Source of the DNA: Tenebrio molitor
Lineage: Eukaryota; Arthropoda; Insecta; Coleoptera; Tenebrionidae
Direction of reading: 5' to 3'
Length of the DNA: 64,000 bases
Assembly: GCF_963966145.1 (NCBI RefSeq)
Contig: NC_091049.1
Coordinates: 4,526,001-4,590,000 of the forward strand
Positions 31,946 through 44,344 of this stretch are shown piece after piece. Position 1 is the stretch's first letter; each line of letters starts with the position of its first letter. Both the position numbers and the translations under genes were made by a program. The notes below the pieces were generated by a model. The model had not been told where the DNA came from. It did no database searches and saw only the letters and a list, made by a program, of their open reading frames with translations.

Positions 31946-34828
31946 AGCGCGACCTTGACCGACCAACCCCACTATCTCTTCCCGATAAAACTTTGCGTCG
32001 TCCGTCCACGACTTTATATTCGTTAAAGTCTGTTGTCACGTTCGAAGTTTACCAAAAACAACCACCCCTAAATTATTTGTTATTCCGTCTGTTTTTCCAC
32101 CGGCTGATAATTAACAATCCTATTTGTTCAAGTTCCAACGATCCCCGCCGGAAGTTTTCTCTAGTTGGCGTGTTGGGGGTGGTTGCCGCGTCGGCACAAT
32201 CCACCCTCCACACCCCTTTCGCACAATAGGCGTGCAACGTCATTATTGTCTATAACAAATGAATAAATCGGACGTTAGCGCTCCGGGCTCTCCATTGTTA
32301 TGGATGCGGTCAGCACTTTCCCGAAGACGGAATTGCAGCGCGGCGGCGAACCGCCCCCGCCTCCATCTGCATGCTCAACCGACAGACATTTCGTATTCAT
32401 CGACATCTTTCAGTTTTATTTTTCAACCGAAGTTAAATTGAAACGGATGCTGATGTTTTCCGAGCAGATAGAACGGGGGATGCAGGGCGTAAATCTAGGG
32501 GTGCGTGTCGAGGAAACAAGGGTAGCGGGCGACTACGTCGTACAGCGGTAAGAAGAAAGACTCATCAGCATAAAAAAAATCTGTTTGAAAAAAACGAATG
32601 ACAGTCGTCTCGGTGCCACTTTTTAAAATGGCAACCTAGTTTAAGTGGCAACTTGTTTTAAAATTAGTTCCACGCGTTGTTGCCGTTTATTGTTAGGTTG
32701 CAACAGCAACAAATCAGGACGTTGCCACTCGACTGTTTCACGTTCAAAGCCGCACTATTCGTTATAAAATTTCCCATTAGTTGCCGTTTAATTGAAGTTG
32801 CCACTCAACACAGTTGCCATTTACGAATATGAATCTTATTTCAAAGAACGAATTCTATTCTCGTTTGATTTATTAGCAGCGTCAGCTCCTAGTGAAGATG
32901 TAAATCCACGAAATTAGTCATATTTGAGGAATTCTTTTGAACAAAGCACCAACAAAATCATCAAAGAGATTCCAGCGAGATGAATAATAAATTTTTTGTT
33001 AGAAACAAAGCGACTTATTAAGTTGGCAAATCGGATTCGTCAACAATATCTGGAACAAAACGGCGACGTTTCGACCCCCTCGACGCACTTTCGAGTCTCC
33101 AACGAGGGACAGAAGAAACTAACGAGACCATTACCGCTGCATGTGCGTCCGTTTTGCACCCCCATTAGGCGACTTCGTGGCGCTTAAATCATTAAGCATC
33201 CCTCTCCGGTCTCGGGAAGCTTGAAGGACCGCGCTGTTTGTTTTTTATCACACGTCTGGACTTTGGTGAGTTAGTGCGACAGTTAAGTCAGAACGACGCC
33301 ATAAAAATAAAAGTTGCCAGCTCGGAGAAGAATTGGTCGAAGAGACGTGACCTTTTAGTTAAAAAAATAGGATGAGAGCGTCCCAGAAGACGGGCTTAAT
33401 CGCTTCCCATCTGAGGCGACGCTTTCTCAAAACGCTCAATTAACTAGACGGATAGTTGTTGAATATTTCAAGAGGTCGGGGGAAAATTCTAAACGCTTGG
33501 TCATTTAAAAAGTCGTTAAGGAGTTGGGAAATCTTAGCGTGTCTTGTCAGAATGTATTTATGTTATGTTATGACAGGCGAGTTTCGAAAGTGATTCTTTC
33601 TGGAGAGGTTTTTTGAAATAATTTTTTAGGCCACACTCATAATTTTTGAAACTACGACAAAATCTGTTCGTTCGGTCACTTCCTAGAAAGTGAGTCTGTA
33701 TCCATAGTTATCAGTGGGTGAAGGTTTCTCTTTCGTTCACTTCACTTTCGTTCATCGTTTTTCGCTCACTGCCTTTTATTCACGCATAATTTTTCCAATT
33801 CTTTCTGATACTGTAGACGTTGTTTGACAATTGAGACTTCCCCTACTTGAAATAATTCCTAATTAATTTTTTAATGCATTAATTCCACTTTACTCACTCC
33901 TTAACGGCTTCACAATTATTAATTAATTTCCCAATTAGAACCTAATAATTGTAAATCTGCAGCAAGGGGACGTGATCACGAAGCACAGAGAAGGAAGACT
34001 GTTCAAGTTTTATTAACTTTGGGCTCAATTTATATCAATTTAACTTTAATCTTGCTATCTTATGACTTTTTATTAATTTATTATTCAATTTTTCTTTTAT
34101 GGGACTTTTAATTTTATTCAACAGAAACTTTTCTTTCTTGTTATTATTATTTCCACATAAAAGAAAATGCAATTTCCTTTTCGAAGCTGTAATCCTTTCC
34201 TTTAGATTTATTTAGAAATATGACTTCGCTCGGTATACATTTAAAATCGGTTTGGAAGAAGGGTCAGGATGGAGCACCTCCCGCCCGATCCGGCCCTGCT
34301 TCCTTCCCGGAACATTAAAACTAAAACCCGGCAAGTTTCCCCACAATCTCTACAAACCGACTATTTTCCCTCATTCCGGATAATACCTTCGACATTCCAA
34401 AGTGGTCCAATTCCAGGCGGAGTTTAAAGAGATGGAAAATGATTAAACGAGTTTTGGAGTAAGCGAGCCGAGGAGGCGCTCTTTAAAATATCATCGGGCG
34501 GAAGACGCCGCCGACCATCGATCGTCCTTCGTCCTGTATCCCGTTTACCTAGGCGAGCGCCTAATTTATTTGGGAATGTTCGCATTTTGAACGAGCTACT
34601 TTATTTATGCGATGGCACCCACTTTATGACGTCGTTCCGACTTAACTATCGCCTTTAAATCACTCCCCCTGACCCGGACGCGTCATAAAGCTAAAGACCG
34701 AAACCTTATTCGCAAATTTGATCCGGCACACAGGACCCGAATTTATCACCGGCTATTATATTACTGCAGGTAATTCCCCGGCATAATTAAAGAGGCCGAA
34801 GAAGTGAACGGATTGGTCGTTAGGAGAA
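31946..34828. other. Intronic sequence without a recognised feature
   Basis: No domain, repeat array or RNA gene recognised. Short open frames look like chance. Confidence 0.45.
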
Positions 34829-34894
34829 ATGTGCCAGTGGGGGGGGATGAAACCTCTGCTGTCGTCTGGTTTACAGATTTATTACCCATTTGAG

Positions 34895-34990
34895 AAGATT
34901 TCAAGGTCACCAAGTCCAGATTTGAGTCATATTGAGTTTGTTTGGGACCCCAAAAACAAATTCCTGTTGTCTCTAGACACTCCATACCCC
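34895..34990 (+). pseudogene. Tc1-type transposase scrap
   Basis: Plus-strand frame reading SPSPDLSHIEFVWDPKN, equivalent to the SPDLNPIEHVWD block around the third catalytic residue of Tc1 transposases. No other part of the gene is recognisable here. Confidence 0.6.
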
Positions 34991-37489
34991 AGAAATGACA
35001 TTCTAAAGCCTAGAACTCGTCTGAAATTACGTCTGCCGACCTGGCAGACAACCGCTTTATTAGTTTCCCGATTGGGCCCTTCCGAACTTAAATTCCTCAG
35101 TTGTAACATTCGCGAGTCGCGTGCTCCCTTAACAGCATCCCCCAAGAAAACTCTCCCTTTCTCCTCGACGGCCTCCCTCTAATAATAACAAAGCCGTTCG
35201 GCCAAACCTCGCTCCGACGTAACCGTCAAATGTCGCCCTTTTAGGACCAATCAATCGGTCATGGCGAATCTATTCATCGTAACGAGGCCATACCATCCCG
35301 GTTATGGAGGCACTCAAACGGGGACAAGTCTCAACGAACAGGTAATATAGTTGGAGGCTTTGATGTTCCCGGCTGGATCCTAACGCAATTTAATTTAAAT
35401 ACACACACACACACGCTCCCACACACCCTCGTACGCCGCCTTTCATTTCCCATCACATAAGTCAGATGTCTGTATAAGAGTAGGTGGAAGGAAGTCGGAG
35501 TCGCTCGATATGACTGTCTGCCACGAGATGGATCTCATTTTTCCAATTTCTGGAGGGCGTAATGTAATTCTAAAAATACCGGTAAACGCGACACAAGATA
35601 TTGCTTGGGGGGTGAGGAATCGAAGGGTGTATCTCGAGCGGAAGGGAATCTCGACACACTTGACTGTTGCGGTGTCGAAGGGGTGGTAATTGTGCTGTAT
35701 CGCACCCCAAATCGGTTATTCATTAAGCGGCTGTGATGGAATATTTATTAAGTCAATAGGGATTAGAACTTGCCTAATGCATTATGCCCTAATAATTAAT
35801 ACGGATTCGTCGGCTTAAACTTCGAACCTCTCCTCTACAGATAACAGTACACTCCATTCATCACATTACCAAGAGTGCTGCTTATCGTGCGCATATTGTC
35901 ATTATGATTATTATTGTGTTATGGCACACGAGGCGACGCCGCATTCGTTATGATCTGGAACGCGACGTAGACTTTCAGAACGCCCTCTTAGATCTTTGGT
36001 CCTTCGGGCCGGATTTTAGGCTGCAACTTATCAGCTCAAAAACAAACCCCAATTGATAATCGCCATCGACACAATAATTGCGACCTTCTTCGCGTTATCC
36101 TGTTGATGTCGTGTTTACGCTGCTTAAACTGTGCAACAATAACTCCTCGACGAAAACAATCCGGCTTCCGGATTTTTTGTTTTGTTTTTGTTTTCCTTTA
36201 TTCGCAACATCGCACCAATCAATAGCTTTTCCCATTTAGCATTCATCCAACAAATCCTCGCCGAATAATAGAAATTATCGGCTGCGTTCGAATCTATTCG
36301 AAAAACGACAATGGCCGGCTCCGGGTGTTAATAAAATCACCCTTCACGCCCACTACAAAACAATAAACTCGGCACATTTCCGGCGCCACGTCAAATGCGA
36401 CGCCCATCGCATCATCACGGTTTAATAAGCTCCGGGGGCTGGAACATGTGTCGCGCTTAATTTTTAATAAAGCGCTCGGATCCCGGGAGAAAGCTCCGCG
36501 GCCGGATTTGTGTCCGATTGAATTCGCTTGGGCGGACTCTTCATCAGAGGTGGGACGGTGGTAATGAGAATGCAGCAGTGTCCCGGATTCACCTGGCAAC
36601 GTGCGATATTAAATCCGGGGGTTGATTTATTATTCGTCGCTCAAGGATAATTTAATATTTAGTACCGCTCCTGAATAGTTCCCCCGGATTTTATCAAGAT
36701 TTTGATTTTTTTCACCCGCATTAATATTTGACGCGTTAAGCCCCAATCAAATTTTTCACCCCCCCCCCCCCGAGATTTGTAAATCCGCCAAGATTACGGT
36801 CTTGCTCGTAATAGACTGCTCAAGATTAACTGGAACGGCTTTAACGCCCCAGTAAAACCCCTTTAACACCGACAATTATGATCGGAGTGGGTGTGTATTA
36901 TTGCTCATTATCTTTATTATCCGTGTGTGGGGGTGGGGGCGCCAACCCCGCCGCCGCAACAGTCGACGTTTTAAATCGGTCGGAGTTAACAAACCGATTC
37001 GATAACGGGGACTTCCTCCAGGAATCTAATCCCGGCTCGGGAGTTAACCGTGTCCTGACGTCCGTCGGCTTTGGGAGGTGCGTACGTGACGTGTCCTCGC
37101 CATCCACCAGATGTCACCCTGATCGATAGAGCGCTCCTCACGTCGCCACTACTTTCATCGGGAATTTAAAGGGAACCAGATACGGGAAAGGGAGGAACAC
37201 GCGCTAACTGGATCATCCCTCAAAGACGGGATTGTCTCACGACGGCGGGAAGCGCTGCCGCTGGAAGGGACACCGCCGAGCGCTCCACATTAGATTGATT
37301 AAAAGTGTCTCGAGGAGGGTTTTTTTCAAATAAAATTCGCTACGGGGCAAAGGGCGGATAAAGGTTGGACGCTAAGTAAATTTATAAAAAGTGAACAGGA
37401 GAGGGGTCCCCTTGACACACCGTCATTTATTTCCATCGATTCGTTTTACGCTAACATCCTCATAATACTAATAGCAATAATGATAATAA
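34991..37489. other. Intronic sequence without a recognised feature
   Basis: Includes a short CA tract at 35400-35414 and a C tract near 36761. Nothing coding is supported. Confidence 0.45.
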
Positions 37490-37687
37490 TACCGTGAGAT
37501 CGAAAAAAACAATCTTGATTTTCATAAAGGTGTGCATTATGTGTGACTGGCGGTTGTAAAAGAATCATGAGGAGCTCCAATCGTATTTACGAACTAGAGT
37601 AAATGTTCGAAATGTCTGCCTTCAGCTTCAACTGAAGTGTATTAATCATGGCCATCTCGATTTCTTTTTATTTTCGATCGCACGGTA
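37490..37687. mobile_element. MITE of the CCGTG(A/C)GATCGAAAA mariner family
   Basis: A 194-bp element (37492-37685) with terminal inverted repeats CCGTGAGATCGAAAA and TTTTCGATCGCACGG, flanked by TA on both sides. About 60 bp at its right end match, in inverse orientation, the left end of the deleted mariner element at 58898. It is therefore an internal-deletion derivative of that family. Confidence 0.85.
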
Positions 37688-37799
37688 CTTTTACAATCTT
37701 AACTGGCACATCGCTCTTGTGCTTCCTCATCATAGGGAGTTGCAAAACTCCACTTTTCGTTTTCGTACGGCAAGTTCTCGGTCGAGGCTAGTGCTGACA

Positions 37800-37885
37800 C
37801 TCTTTCATGGTCAGCTCGATCTCCCGATTTGTATCCAATTGAAAGCGTGTGGATTTTGATGGGAAGACAGTTGAGCGAGTAATTG
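37800..37885 (+). pseudogene. Tc1/mariner transposase scrap next to the MITE
   Basis: Plus-strand frame SWSARSPDLYPIESVWILMGRQLSE-like (catalytic SPDL-P-IE-VW block) just outside the MITE's right end. Confidence 0.65.
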
Positions 37886-39048
37886 ACGACTTCAATAAAT
37901 GTAAAATATGAAGAGTTTACATAAATGATCCGTTTAGGTTTGGGGGGGGGGACCTTATCTGCGTTGTTGCACCCTTCCATTAATCCGTTTGGAAAAACCT
38001 CCGCTACCGCCCCCTCCGCCGCCGCCTATTCCCCATTTTCGATTAATTCTTAGTCTAAATAGAGACACAAGCCCGTCGGGAGCCTCGAAAATCATCAATT
38101 CTCGCTCCCCCACCGTCGAAAACCGAATTATCTAGGCACTTATAGCATTTCTAAGGGCGCTATTAATATCTGTAATTTTAATGCTCGAGTCGAAATTCAA
38201 TGCGGCACCTCTAATTCGAGAGCTCAACGATTATTGACGTTTCGGTAATAGTGTCTCTCGTAATAACAATTACCAACTTTCTAATGGGGCGAGGTGGGGG
38301 CGAGGGCGCACCCCGACTGCGACAAGAAGCCCTAATATGATATCGTCAATTTTCATGGCGTCATGTACGACGCCACCGTCATTAATTACCATCGAGGGGT
38401 GCGGCCCCGGGGGCGGCGGACGGACGCTTCCTTCGAGTCAGGAGCGGAAGAATTGTGATTTGCCTGGACCGCTGTTTTACAATGGCCCCCCATTATCTCG
38501 TTTTGACGGCCGTCCCGCACACGGTTTTAATTAAAAAAAATCGATTGGCTTGAGGAGGCGACCTTCAATGGACGCGTCAGGAAAACTTGTCTTTCCCCTT
38601 TTACTCCCTTGATGAAAAGTGCGAAATTAAATCGCTGCGCCGCCACCTCCCACTACCTTAACCCCGGCGGTGGCGTTTTTCACGTCGATGAACATTACAC
38701 AAAACGGCTTACAAATGTATTCATTTTTGTCGCGGCGTTTCACTTTTACGTCCGCCGATAAGTTTTCCCGGCGGGAGTTTCCTCCACGATAAGAATTACC
38801 ACCCCGCCCCCGGCTCGTTCAGACATATTCCATCTTATCGCGGCTTCCGCCGATAAGGAAAATGGCGCCCGGGAAGGATATACGTACTGCACACAATAAG
38901 GTGAACACTTGGGGCCTAAGCTGGAGGAAAAAAGATAATGGGGGGGTGGGAGAGACACCTCTTTCATGCCATGTGAGGAAAATTTTACACAAATATCCAC
39001 ACTGTGATACAAAAAAGCATCAATTGCACTAAAAACAACATGATGGAA

Positions 39049-39110
39049 CCTTTTTGGCTGCCTCTTGGCCAGCAGACTTCCCAGACCTTAATGAAATTGA
39101 AACAAGACTT
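39049..39110 (+). pseudogene. Tc1/mariner transposase scrap
   Basis: Plus-strand frame ASWPADFPDLNEIET, equivalent to PSQSPDLNPIE. Very short and decayed. Confidence 0.5.
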
Positions 39111-42100
39111 GTTCAAGATGGCATAAGACTCAAAAAGATGTCTTGAACGACTTTTTGGTCACGTTGATGTGTTTCGACTGAAAAGAATGAATTTGGTCAA
39201 AGCGGAATTGCGACCACCGGATCGAGCTTTAGAGCCGCTGCATTGTCATGCCGATGACAATTATCGCGAGCTTTAGCCGGAGCCAGTCAGTCGCGTAATT
39301 CTCGGACACAGCGTGCGAAGCTCATTTTCGCAAAATTTCATTTAGTCCACTGCGAAAGTTCCAAATTAACCGGAGTCCCAAGGCTCAAAGCTCGCCCGTC
39401 GAGCTTTATTATTCGCCGTGATGAAATCACATCACTTAACCGATGCACACCAGTCGAACTTGTGCGGCCTCTCCTCCGCCTCCCGGTCGAGCGTCCTCCT
39501 CGCGACTCCTTCGGGGGGGCACTCGTCGGTCGCGTCCTCTCGTCGGCATTAAAATGAAAATTGAAATTTTTATGCAAGAGCAACCGAATTGAATGAAATA
39601 TCCGTGTTTTCATTACGTGTAGGAAATTCGTTTCCCTTTTACCCAACATCTGAGAGATGTCGAAAGCATTACGAATTTATGGACGAGCTCGGGGCCCCAC
39701 ACTCGCTCTCTTTTCGCGCACTGATTGCATAATCCCCTTTAAAATCATAACGTTCCGGTGGAATTATTAAAAAGAAAAAACGGAGACGCGGCGAAACCGC
39801 CTCCGAATCTCTTTCGCCCACCCCCGAGGGCCGTCGCGCTCATTTTCAGATGTAATGCCAACAGGAATTGCGACGTCTCAACCACCCTTGCGATTTTGAT
39901 GATTCGCACTATTGAAAATCGGCCCGGAGCGGCTCAAGGGGGTGCGTTGGGACCTCCAAATTAGTATTGCTTTTTTCATAATTATTTTCTCCTTTTTCTA
40001 GTTTCTCATCTCATTCTAAAGCCTCGCCACATTTTAAACTTAATCTACTACTCCTCCTAGATTCTTCCATCATCTACTTATGTTTCAGGTTGCTCCTCCG
40101 GTAAAAATGAAGACATTCGTAAGCCGCGAGCTCGTCCGGTGTTTAACCGCGACGACGTGAAGGGGACGATTTAATTTGGAGGCGGTGGAGACGGTCGTAA
40201 AAAAGCGACGAGTGTTGGCGGCCCCCTCTCGGCGGACGTCGGGGACGGCGACGACACCGCCGGTCTTAAAACGGCGTAAAAACCCCATTACTGCACCAAC
40301 TTCTAATCGCACCGCGACTTATTCTGAGTACAGTTGGTGAAACAGTAATGAAACTTTAACGAGTGCCGCCATTTCGGAACGCCACTTCATAAATTCGAGG
40401 TGGGGAGTTAATTAGCATCCAAACTGCACTGGCTGCCTCTAATCCTGTCTCTCTTGATGTCAGTTAAAATAAAAAAACTGCCTCCGGACCTGTCTCGTGT
40501 TTATTAATCACGTGATTGGACACGTGATAGATTTGGGATTAAGTCTGGAGACTGGTGAAGACTGTTCGCTTGAAAGCAAAGCCTTGTCAAGATTATGTTT
40601 CTTGTAAGTGTCGGCTTATCAGTTGCTTATCCGTGTCTTAGCGACGACTCCTCGGGGGTGGAGGGGTTGCACTCCCGGGTTCGACGCCACACGAGGATGT
40701 CAGGAAAATAACTTTTTATATAAAACAGTTTAAAAAAAAAATCTGTTAAGAGCTTTGATGTTTCTGTCTCACTCGAATGAGCCTTTCACCTCGGAGCGTG
40801 TGACGTGACGCGTGACGGTGAAACTATTGTGGTGTGCCTAAAGAAGTTTTCACTTAAAAAAATTAGAAAATCACTTTCGACATCTGTAACAGTGCACGCA
40901 ATGATAAAAACTGCAGATAATTCAGTGTCCCAATTTGGGCCTGGCACCGTTAAGCCCTCCGATCGGTTAGTTCCCGCGTAATGACGGCGGTATGTCACAT
41001 GGCGGACCTCGCCGCCGCCCCTCCATCGCCGTCACAGTCCAATTAACGTACGCAAACGGCCCGATCGTGCCAGACAAATATTTCTTCCCGGCATTGTAAT
41101 GAACCGGAATTGTTGTCGGTCCTTGCGTCAACACGACCCCTCGAACCAAAAAAATAAATCCGCCCCCGGACCGGCGCGCCACCCCCCGCACTCGAAACGA
41201 GCAGCACAATTAAACCGGATCGAGAGCCGATTTGGCAATTTTTTCTCCTCCTGTTTCTGATCGCCGCACTTTCGCGGTACTGACTTTAACGTGCTTTCCT
41301 AAGAGACTAGAGACGAATGTGTGCTTGTTATCATATTTGAAGGGACGGGAAGCTTTATTAGTTCGTGAGTAAACGAGTTTTTACGGTGGGCACGCATGAA
41401 ATGCAAATCGACAAAGAAGACTCTTAAAAAAGCAATTTTGTGCAAAACTGATCAACGAGCTCGCGGGGGAAATACGGTTTTGTGTTTGTTGTTCCAAATT
41501 AAATGGAACGTGAACAAATATAAATTGTTCGTTTTGGTATGGTTTAATAAAGACACAAACAATTTTTTTTTTTGGGGCAGATATAATTTAGCAAATTGTG
41601 TAGAATTTAATGGGACAGGTGCTTCATAATCTGGTCCAATTTATCATTCTACCTGATGTCTGCTTGCACCAGGTGTTGCTACCTTACTCGAAATATTGTT
41701 AATAATGTAAGTGTAAAGTTACTTTTTATTTTAAAAGCTCAAGCTTATTCCCATGATAGATTCGCACAACGAACGTTAATTATTTGGCGATTTAAAAAAA
41801 TATTTTATGCTATAAAAGTATCATAAAATGGATTTGCTTCAGGTTTCGTAACGAAAAAAAAATTATTAAATGAACAATAAAAAATTTAAACACAAAAATG
41901 AATTTCAACTTCATGAAATAAATGTAAAATACGTCCTTAACGAGCCGACCCCGCCTCTCGTTAATTCGCAAAACCGCCACCTAAAAATAATTTAATTTCC
42001 AGCAGTCGGTGGCGACCCCCGCCGCCGCAACCCGATACGCCGCCACACGTCATCAAAACACCGACAGAATTTTCCGTGTCGGGTTGAATAAAAGCATCCG

Positions 42101-42442
42101 AGACCTCATCAAAAATTCATCCATTTCCTCTAGTTGGTACGTGAGCACCGTCCGGACTAATCCGGAGGAGCGCGTCGACCAGATGTAATCGCGGCATCCT
42201 AACTATTTAGTTCAACACGGCCATATTTAATCGGGAAGAGTCAGGAGACAAAGTACGGGATTAAAATTTAAACCGTTTCATTTCGTCCGGAAAGCCGGAA
42301 ATATGGGACACGCCACGTTCCGGCCGGAATCTCGATGATTACTTTCATCCCGGACGGGCTCAAGTCGTTGCTAGTTGGACTTCATTTGCCACACGATTTT
42401 CCCGTTTAATTAAAAAGGAAAAATTACGACCGGCCGATGCTG
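39111..42442. other. Intronic sequence without a recognised feature
   Basis: Alternating GC-rich and AT-rich DNA. No supported gene, array or element. Confidence 0.45.
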
Positions 42443-43180
42443 AACGGCGACGTTGCCACACGGACTACCGGAAATCCACAACTCCATCCGCCGGGAAATT
42501 GTTGGACTTCCAATATTTTGAAAACTTTAAAATTCATTTAACAGTTCTGACACCTGTTTTCATTTTGGAAACATCCTGTGGGTTTAAACGGTGACACTGC
42601 CACACGGACTACCAGAAATCAACAACTTCATCCGGCAGGAAATTGTCTGGACTTCCAAAATTTGGAAAACTTCAAAATTCATTTAACAAAAGTTCTGACA
42701 CTTCTTTTTTTATTTTGGAAACCTCCTGTGGCTCTAAACGGAGACACTGTCACAAGGACTACCAGAAAACAACAACTTCATCCGGCAGGAAATTGTCTGG
42801 ACTTCCAAAATTTTGAAAACTTCAAAATTCATTAAACGATATTTCTGACACCTCGTTTTTTTATTTTGGAAACATCCTGTGGCTCTAATGGTGACACTGC
42901 CACACGGACTACCAGAAATCAACAACTTTATTCGGCAGGAAATTGTCTGGACTTCCAAAATTTGGAAAACTTCAAAATTCATTTAAAAAAAGTTCTGACA
43001 CCTCAGTTTTTATTTTGGAAACCTCCTGTGTGTCTAAACGGAGACATTGCCACACGGACTACCAGAAATCCACAACTTCATCTAGCAGGAAATTGTTTGG
43101 ATTTCCAAAAATTTTAAACTTCAAAATTTATTTAACAGTTCTAACACCTCTTTTTTTATTTTGGAAACTATCTGCGGCTC
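42443..43180. repeat. Tandem array, five units of about 144-150 bp
   Basis: Units begin near 42443, 42587, 42737, 42887 and 43037. Each has AACGG.GACA.TGCCACA, GGACTACCAGAAA, CAACTTCATCCGGCAGGAAA, GACTTCCAAAATTT and TTTTATTTTGGAAAC. The middle units are closest to one another; the first and last are more diverged, as expected for an array that grows by unequal exchange. Short open frames run through it only because the period (150) is a multiple of 3. Confidence 0.92.
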
Positions 43181-43711
43181 CTAAAATTGTATTCCTGATT
43201 AGATAAAACATGTCAGTTCGTTCCCAAAATCCCATTTATTTTTTATGGCGGTTCGTTTTGTAATTCAAGGTCGTTCAGCTGACAAACAAACCTCCATAAG
43301 AAAGTACATCAGATTTTAGACTAGAACCGGTATACTTTATCTATTTACATACTTGTATTGTTTTTTTTTCCAATTTAATCTTGTTTTTCCTTACTATATT
43401 ATTATTATTATTATACTTGTGTGTAATGTTCCAGTACATCCGACCATTACAGTTCCCGACTTAGGTTTGAATGACCATCTAGTTGTGAGACTTTAATTAT
43501 AACTTTACTCCAGCCCGGTGCGAGATTTCAGGTGAGGTCATTTTTGAATATTTCATTTGAAAATGATTTCACCGCAGCTCCGGCAACTCCCAACTTCCCC
43601 GCACGAACTCCCACCCGAATTATCCAAATTTCGTTGCGGCTGCATCGGTGTATTAATCAAAGCGCCAAAGTGAATTACCTGGCAGGTATCAAACAAAACA
43701 AAATCGCTCAC
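43181..43711. other. Intron next to the K2P 5' exon
   Basis: AT-rich, with a short ATT microsatellite near 43401. It contains the 5' splice site at 43711-43710 but no other recognised feature. Confidence 0.5.
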
Positions 43712-44344
43712 CTATCGTCGTGATCAGCGTCAGCGAGTAGAGGAAGGACGAGCTGAAGCTCCACTTGTGCACGTGCTGGCCGTAGTACGCCGTCCCCGAG
43801 GCGTACCGCCCCCCGTCCGCCTGCCGCAGCGTCTTGAACAGCGCCTCCTGGAAGAGGAGCACCTCCTCGGCGGCCAGGCGCGTCCAGTTCTCCCTGTAGA
43901 GGATGTTCAGGTTCTCGGTGATGCTCCACAGCCTGTCGACCGTCTCGGTCCTGAGCTCGCCCACGGTGGGGACGGTGCCCACCGACCCGCCCTTCGGGTC
44001 GAGCTTCGACGCCGCCACCGCCGTGTCGTGCTGCATGCCGCCCTCCAGCGTCATGAACACGAACGCACCCAGGATGGTGTAGGCCAGGACGAGGCAGCAC
44101 ACGCCCAGCGTGGCCAGGATGGAGGTCGTCCTGTCGCCCGAGCACGTGTAGCAGCAGCAGAAGAAGGTCTCGCGGGTGGCCTCGCGGTGCTCGAAGCAGC
44201 ACTTCTTCGGGGCCGGACTCCCCGGGGGGGAGCCGCGGCGCACGTACGGGGAGTGCGGGGGGTAGCCGGGGTACGACGGCGTCGTCGGCGAGGCGCGCGG
44301 GTCGCGGATCATGGTGGGCTCCAGGTGGCCAGAGGCTCCTGCAT
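43712..44344 (-). CDS. K2P potassium channel, 5' coding exon (N-terminus, TM1, pore helix 1)
   Basis: Starts at ATG 44312-44310 in a strong context (GCCCACC ATG A) inside an exon whose acceptor (TTTGTTGCAG) ends at 44345, so an upstream non-coding or partly coding exon exists. It encodes 200 residues plus the first base of codon 201: a Pro/Ser-rich cytosolic N-terminus with two Cys clusters (38-39 and 52-57), TM1 at about 65-87 followed by E90 (typical for K2P), a long extracellular cap loop with an N-W-T glycosylation site, and pore helix 1 ending LITTI. The next base and the distant exon complete GYG. Codons are strongly G/C-ending. With the 3' channel exon the protein is 376 aa to the TGA, or about 495 aa with the extension. 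Confidence 0.92.

Larger units (their letters stand above)
4977..43711 (-). other. Giant K2P intron, about 38.7 kb
   Basis: Donor GTGAGCG (43711 downward) and acceptor GGGTCGCAG (ending 4977). The upstream exon ends ATA G and the downstream exon begins GT TAC GGC, so joining gives ITTIGYGS, the canonical filter sequence, in frame. No other coding exon of the channel is needed between them. The interval is mostly transposon debris, satellites and unique AT/GC-mixed intronic DNA. Confidence 0.88.
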
